9,387 nucleotides of DNA from Dehalococcoidia bacterium (GTDB lineage Bacteria; Chloroflexota; Dehalococcoidia; Dehalococcoidales; RBG-16-60-22): NCBI GenBank assembly GCA_030615655.1, contig JAUWYU010000047.1, forward strand, positions 1 through 9,387, given 5' to 3'. The translations under genes were made by a program, and so were the position numbers. Under the pieces are notes generated by a model. It had not been told where the DNA came from and did no database searches. It saw nothing but the letters and a program-made list of their open reading frames with translations. Shown here piece by piece: positions 6,471 to 9,387 of the stretch (the first letter of the stretch is position 1; each line of letters opens with the position of its first letter).

Positions 6471-7478
6471 ATGCAAGATAACGCTGTTATCGGAAAAATT
6501 ATGTCAGTTATGGGCAAGTCCTTCATCGTGATGGAAAAGACCATCCGCGAACTGATGAGCCTCAAGAGACTGGTAACGGTGCTCATTGTCGGGCTGGTAC
6601 CGGCTATATTCTTGGGGTCGGTGGTCTGGGGAGAAAGCTTCCGCTCCGGGACAATGTCTCTGGAAATGCAGGTCCACTCCCTGGTCGGCTATTTCCTGCT
6701 GATTTCCTTTATGTGGATAGCCGGTATCTACCTTGCCTATGTGATAACGGCTAGCGGCATGGACTTTATCTCCAAAGAGGAGGAACAGGGCACCCTCCTC
6801 CTTATGGTGAGCAAGCCCATAAGCAGATTCCAGTTCATTCTGGGCAAGTTCCTGGCCCTTCTGGTAACCACCTTGCTTCTCGAGCTTGTGATACTCTTCG
6901 GCTCTATTACGGTGTTCTGGGCGCTTCTGGGTCTCGATGCTGACGTAATAAAGCCCCTTATTGGGCTGGTGCCGTGGATATTTCTGTACTCCGTCATTGT
7001 GATCATCCTCTTTGATGCTCTTACCATTGCCATATCTGCCCTGTTCAGGGGAAGTGTCATCAAGACAGTAATTACCATGCTCATGATAATGCTCATTTTC
7101 GGCCTCGGCCCCATTTTGAGAGCGGCATGGCCCACCACCTATGATAACTATAACCTTCACTATATTGACCCGGGTCATCATCTGGGTAATATCTATGTCT
7201 CCTTCTCTAACCAGGCTGAAAGCGGCAGAATGACGCCGCAAATCCAGGCCTATCTGGGGTTGTTCACTGGCACCTATAAAGCCGGGATGGAGGAGATGGT
7301 CCTCGCGATGTTCACCGGCTCCTCGGAGTCCTTTGACGCCGATATAGGCGCTATGCCGCCTTCGCTGGAGAAAACGGATTCCATCAGTCCTGCGGTCTCG
7401 GTGTTGCTCTGCCTCGCCGTGTCCGCGGCTGCTCTGGGAGTGGCCAGGGTGGCCATAAACAGGAAAGAGGTCTATTAG
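6471..7478 (+). CDS. ABC-2 type permease (NosY-like) with large outside loop
   Basis: The membrane subunit partner of the preceding ATPase, 335 residues, starting at ATG 6471 three nt after the ATPase stop, with GAGG at 6459-6462 as ribosome site. I see six hydrophobic spans: about residues 34-53, 66-92, 123-150, 160-190, 197-219 and 306-326. Between spans 2 and 3 lies the cytoplasmic segment KEEEQGTLLLMVSKPISR, the coupling motif (E...GT....KPISR) typical of NosY and related ABC-2 permeases. With the N-terminus inside, the segment of about 86 residues between spans 5 and 6 (about 221-306) faces outside; it is rich in Tyr, Gly, Ser and acidic residues. This is a candidate contact site for the tethered propeller. 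The protein ends in RKEVY on the cytoplasmic side. The family call is firm; substrate and direction of transport are unknown. Confidence 0.93.
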   Translation: MQDNAVIGKIMSVMGKSFIVMEKTIRELMSLKRLVTVLIVGLVPAIFLGSVVWGESFRSGTMSLEMQVHSLVGYFLLISFMWIAGIYLAYVITASGMDFISKEEEQGTLLLMVSKPISRFQFILGKFLALLVTTLLLELVILFGSITVFWALLGLDADVIKPLIGLVPWIFLYSVIVIILFDALTIAISALFRGSVIKTVITMLMIMLIFGLGPILRAAWPTTYDNYNLHYIDPGHHLGNIYVSFSNQAESGRMTPQIQAYLGLFTGTYKAGMEEMVLAMFTGSSESFDADIGAMPPSLEKTDSISPAVSVLLCLAVSAAALGVARVAINRKEVY

Positions 7479-7480
7479 TA

Positions 7481-7503
7481 GATACCTTACCTCGGTGGGT
7501 ATC
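7481..7503 (+). terminator. Possible weak hairpin after the ABC operon
   Basis: GATACC at 7481-7486 pairs with GGTATC at 7498-7503 across an 11-nt loop. It begins two bases after the permease stop and is followed by a run of C and then TTAATT rather than a T-tract. It could slow or end operon transcripts just before the rph promoter, but it is not a convincing intrinsic terminator. Confidence 0.25.
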
Positions 7504-7515
7504 GCCCCCCCTTAA

Positions 7516-7544
7516 TTGCCATTATCAGCTATCGGTGCTATACT
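7516..7544 (+). promoter_or_regulatory. Promoter of rph
   Basis: TTGCCA at 7516-7521 (five of six to TTGACA) and TATACT at 7539-7544 (five of six to TATAAT) are separated by 17 nt. Transcription would begin near 7551, about 26 nt before the rph GTG at 7577. It is the best sigma70 match in the window. It also argues against a start for rph at 7535, which would lie inside the promoter. Confidence 0.7.
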
Positions 7545-7576
7545 CTGACATAATATTGGCTGGATTGGAGCTTTGC

Positions 7577-8302
7577 GTGAAGAGAGTTGATGCCCGTGCC
7601 TATGATGAATTGCGGCCCATAGAAATAGTACCCGGTTACCAGAGTTTCGCAGAAGGGTCGGCCTTGATTAAGCTGGGCAAGACCCATGTTTTATGCTCGG
7701 TTAGCGTTGAGGAAAGGGTGCCGAATTTTCTCAAGGGAAGCGGCACCGGCTGGCTTACCGCTGAGTATGCCATGCTGCCCCGGGCTACCGTTACCCGCAC
7801 CCGGCGCGATTCCTCGGTTGGCAGGATTACGGGCCGGAATCAGGAAATCCAGCGCCTTATCGGGCGCTCGCTGCGGGCGGTGGCCGACCTCGATGCCCTG
7901 GGTGAAAGGACCCTGATAGTGGACTGTGATGTCATCCAGGCCGACGGCGGCACCAGGACCGCCGCCATTACCGGTGCCTATGTCGCCCTGCATCAGGCCA
8001 TGGAAACGCTGGCGAATATGGGAGTGATATCGTCGGTTCCGCTGAAAAGTGCCGTGGCGGCTACCAGCGTCGGCATTGTCAACGGCTATATGATGCTCGA
8101 CCTTTGCTACGATGAGGACTGCCGGGCCTCGGTGGACTTTAACGTGGTAATGACCGGTAATGGCGAGTTCGTTGAAGTCCAGGGCACCGCCGAGGGCAAA
8201 CCCTTCTCCAGGGAGTCGATTGACGATTTACTGTCCCTGGCCGAAAAGGGCATCAGGCAGATGTTTCAGGTTCAGCAGGAAGCTCTGACAGGCACGGGGT
8301 AA
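7577..8302 (+). CDS. rph: Ribonuclease PH
   Basis: RNase PH trims the 3' ends of tRNA precursors by phosphorolysis, releasing nucleoside diphosphates, as a hexamer in the cytoplasm. I start it at GTG 7577, after GGAG at 7567-7570; this gives 241 residues, the usual family length, and places the family N-terminus (KRVDARAYDELRPI) correctly. Further family blocks follow in order: EGSALIKLGKTHVLCS, GWLTAEYAMLPRAT, the tRNA-binding stretch with TRTRRD and GRNQEIQRLIGRSLRAV, then DCDVIQADGGTRTAAITGAY, where GTR (residues 125-127) binds phosphate, and near the end FVEVQGTAEGKPFS. One mild variation is DAR where many members have DGR at residues 5-7. It has its own promoter, and its stop directly abuts the proA stop on the other strand. 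No C-terminal NTP-pyrophosphatase fusion is present. The identification is secure. Confidence 0.97.
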   Translation: MKRVDARAYDELRPIEIVPGYQSFAEGSALIKLGKTHVLCSVSVEERVPNFLKGSGTGWLTAEYAMLPRATVTRTRRDSSVGRITGRNQEIQRLIGRSLRAVADLDALGERTLIVDCDVIQADGGTRTAAITGAYVALHQAMETLANMGVISSVPLKSAVAATSVGIVNGYMMLDLCYDEDCRASVDFNVVMTGNGEFVEVQGTAEGKPFSRESIDDLLSLAEKGIRQMFQVQQEALTGTG

Positions 8303-9387
8303 CTATGCCCTCACCTGCCCGCTGCCCAGTATTATCCACTTGTAGGTGGTCAGTTCTCTCAGCCCCAGCGGACCCCGGGCATGGAGTTTCTGCGTGCTGA
8401 TGCCGACCTCCGCCCCCAGCCCGAACTGCCCCCCGTCTGTGAATCTCGTGCTGGCGTTGACGTAAACACAGGCGGCGTCCACCTCGTCGAGAAAACGCCT
8501 GGACGAAGGCTCGTCTTCGGTTATAATAGCCTCGGAATGCCCCGAGCCGTATCGCTCGATATGCTCCAGCGCTTTATCCAGTGAGTCCACGACCTTTACC
8601 GCCGCCGTCAGTGCCAGGAATTCCTTGCCCCAGTCTTCGTCTACCGCCGGGACCAGTTTCAGGGACGTGTCGGATTTAAGTATGGCCAGAGTCCGCTCGT
8701 CGCCGTGTATCTCCACTCCCGCTTCAGCCCACGCCGCCGCTATCATTGGCAGGTAGCTTTCGGCAATATCTTTATGCACCAGCAGGGTATCCAGCGCGTT
8801 GCATACCGTGGGCCGTTGCACCTTGGCGTTGAACGCGATGGCCACCGCCATGTCGAGGTCGGCGCTTTTGTCCACGTACGTGTGGCAGACGCCGATGCCC
8901 CCGCTGACCACCGGCATGGTGGCGTTCTCGGTTACGGACTTTATCAGCCCTGCCCCGCCCCTTGGAATGACCATGTCTATAACGTTGTTCATTTTGAGCA
9001 TGTGGTTGACCAGGGCGCGGTCGGTATTCTCGATGAACTGCATCGCCCCTTCGGGTATTCCGGCACGACTGCAGGCTTCCTGGATTACTCTGACTATCGC
9101 CGTATTGGAGTTGATTGTCTCCTTGCCGCCCCTCAGGATAACGGCGTTGCCCGACTTCAAGCAGAGGGCTGATATGTCCACGGTGACGTTGGGACGGCTT
9201 TCGTAGACGGCGCCGATGACGCCTATAGGCACTCGCCTCTTGCTGACCTGTAATCCGTTGGACAGGGTGCGCATGTCGAATGTCTCTCCCACCGGGTCGT
9301 TTAGGGTGGCCACGGCGTGCACATCCTGCGCTATAGCTTCGAGGCGGTCGGAGTCCAGCATCAGGCGGTCGAGCAGGGAAGCGCTCA
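8303..9387 (-). CDS. proA: Gamma-glutamyl phosphate reductase (5' end cut off)
   Basis: ProA reduces gamma-glutamyl phosphate to glutamate-5-semialdehyde with NADPH, the second step of proline synthesis from glutamate, in the cytoplasm. The minus-strand frame is open through the right edge: upstream of the internal ATG at 9361 it still reads ASLLDRLMLDSDRL, which is family sequence, so that ATG is not the start. About 360 residues are visible of the usual 415-430; the first 60 or so lie outside the window. Motifs include RRVPIGVIGAVYESRPNVTVD, followed by KSGNAVILRGGKE, MVIPRGGAGLI and NAKVQRPTVCNALDTLLVH, where the Cys codon at 8801-8803 is the catalytic thiol, then HSEAIIT, NASTRFTDGGQFGLGAEVGI and HARGPLGLRELTTYKW near the end. 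The TAG (8305-8303) is immediately next to the rph stop. A proB partner would be expected upstream, beyond the edge. The identification is secure; the start is unseen. Confidence 0.96.
   Translation of the reverse strand, partial: SASLLDRLMLDSDRLEAIAQDVHAVATLNDPVGETFDMRTLSNGLQVSKRRVPIGVIGAVYESRPNVTVDISALCLKSGNAVILRGGKETINSNTAIVRVIQEACSRAGIPEGAMQFIENTDRALVNHMLKMNNVIDMVIPRGGAGLIKSVTENATMPVVSGGIGVCHTYVDKSADLDMAVAIAFNAKVQRPTVCNALDTLLVHKDIAESYLPMIAAAWAEAGVEIHGDERTLAILKSDTSLKLVPAVDEDWGKEFLALTAAVKVVDSLDKALEHIERYGSGHSEAIITEDEPSSRRFLDEVDAACVYVNASTRFTDGGQFGLGAEVGISTQKLHARGPLGLRELTTYKWIILGSGQVRA

Noticed and set aside
5505..6476. Long open frame on the minus strand opposite the ABC ATPase
   Set aside because: It mirrors the ATPase gene, whose Walker A, signature and Walker B motifs are all in place on the plus strand; the antisense protein shows no family pattern.
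7535..7576. Upstream GTG start for rph, adding 14 residues
   Set aside because: It lies inside the predicted promoter and adds residues not found in the family; GTG 7577 has a ribosome site and fits the family N-terminus.

Overview
The window reads as bacterial chromosome: clear Shine-Dalgarno sites, sigma70-like promoters, short intergenic gaps and the housekeeping genes rph and proA. The gene styles (extracytoplasmic FG-GAP/PQQ-like propeller, GH114/TM1410-type lipoprotein, NosF/NosY-like ABC pair) would suit an uncultured Chloroflexota (Dehalococcoidia-like) bacterium. That placement is inference from general resemblance, not a search result. No tRNA, rRNA, CRISPR array, transposase or phage gene is visible.

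Layout, left to right. (1) Positions 1-578: 3' part of a beta-rich gene of unknown function that runs off the left edge. (2) Positions 579-788: a leader with an 8-bp inverted repeat, a possible extended -10 promoter and a perfect Shine-Dalgarno. (3) Positions 789-1781: a GH114/TM1410-family exported lipoprotein. Its natural start codon is GTA rather than GTG, and its two half-domains are in swapped order. Sampled stretches of this gene are clearly more AT-rich than its neighbours. (4) Positions 1843-7478: a well-formed promoter followed by a tight three-gene operon. It encodes a 1210-aa surface propeller with about eleven Asp-rich calcium-type loops, an inserted coiled coil, an Ig-like domain and a C-terminal membrane anchor; an ABC ATPase; and a six-helix ABC-2 permease. 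(5) Positions 7516-8302: rph (RNase PH) with its own near-consensus promoter. (6) Positions 8303-9387, minus strand: proA, cut by the right edge, whose stop codon directly abuts that of rph.

The part most likely to be an undescribed system is the 1907-7478 operon: a membrane-tethered propeller co-translated with a NosF/NosY-type transporter whose permease has a large outside loop. It resembles the general plan of the Nos and other ABC-2 systems with a dedicated extracytoplasmic partner, but its substrate cannot be read from the sequence. The GH114-like lipoprotein lies just upstream in the same direction but behind a different promoter, so a functional link to the transporter is only a guess. 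The rph and proA genes are ordinary housekeeping.
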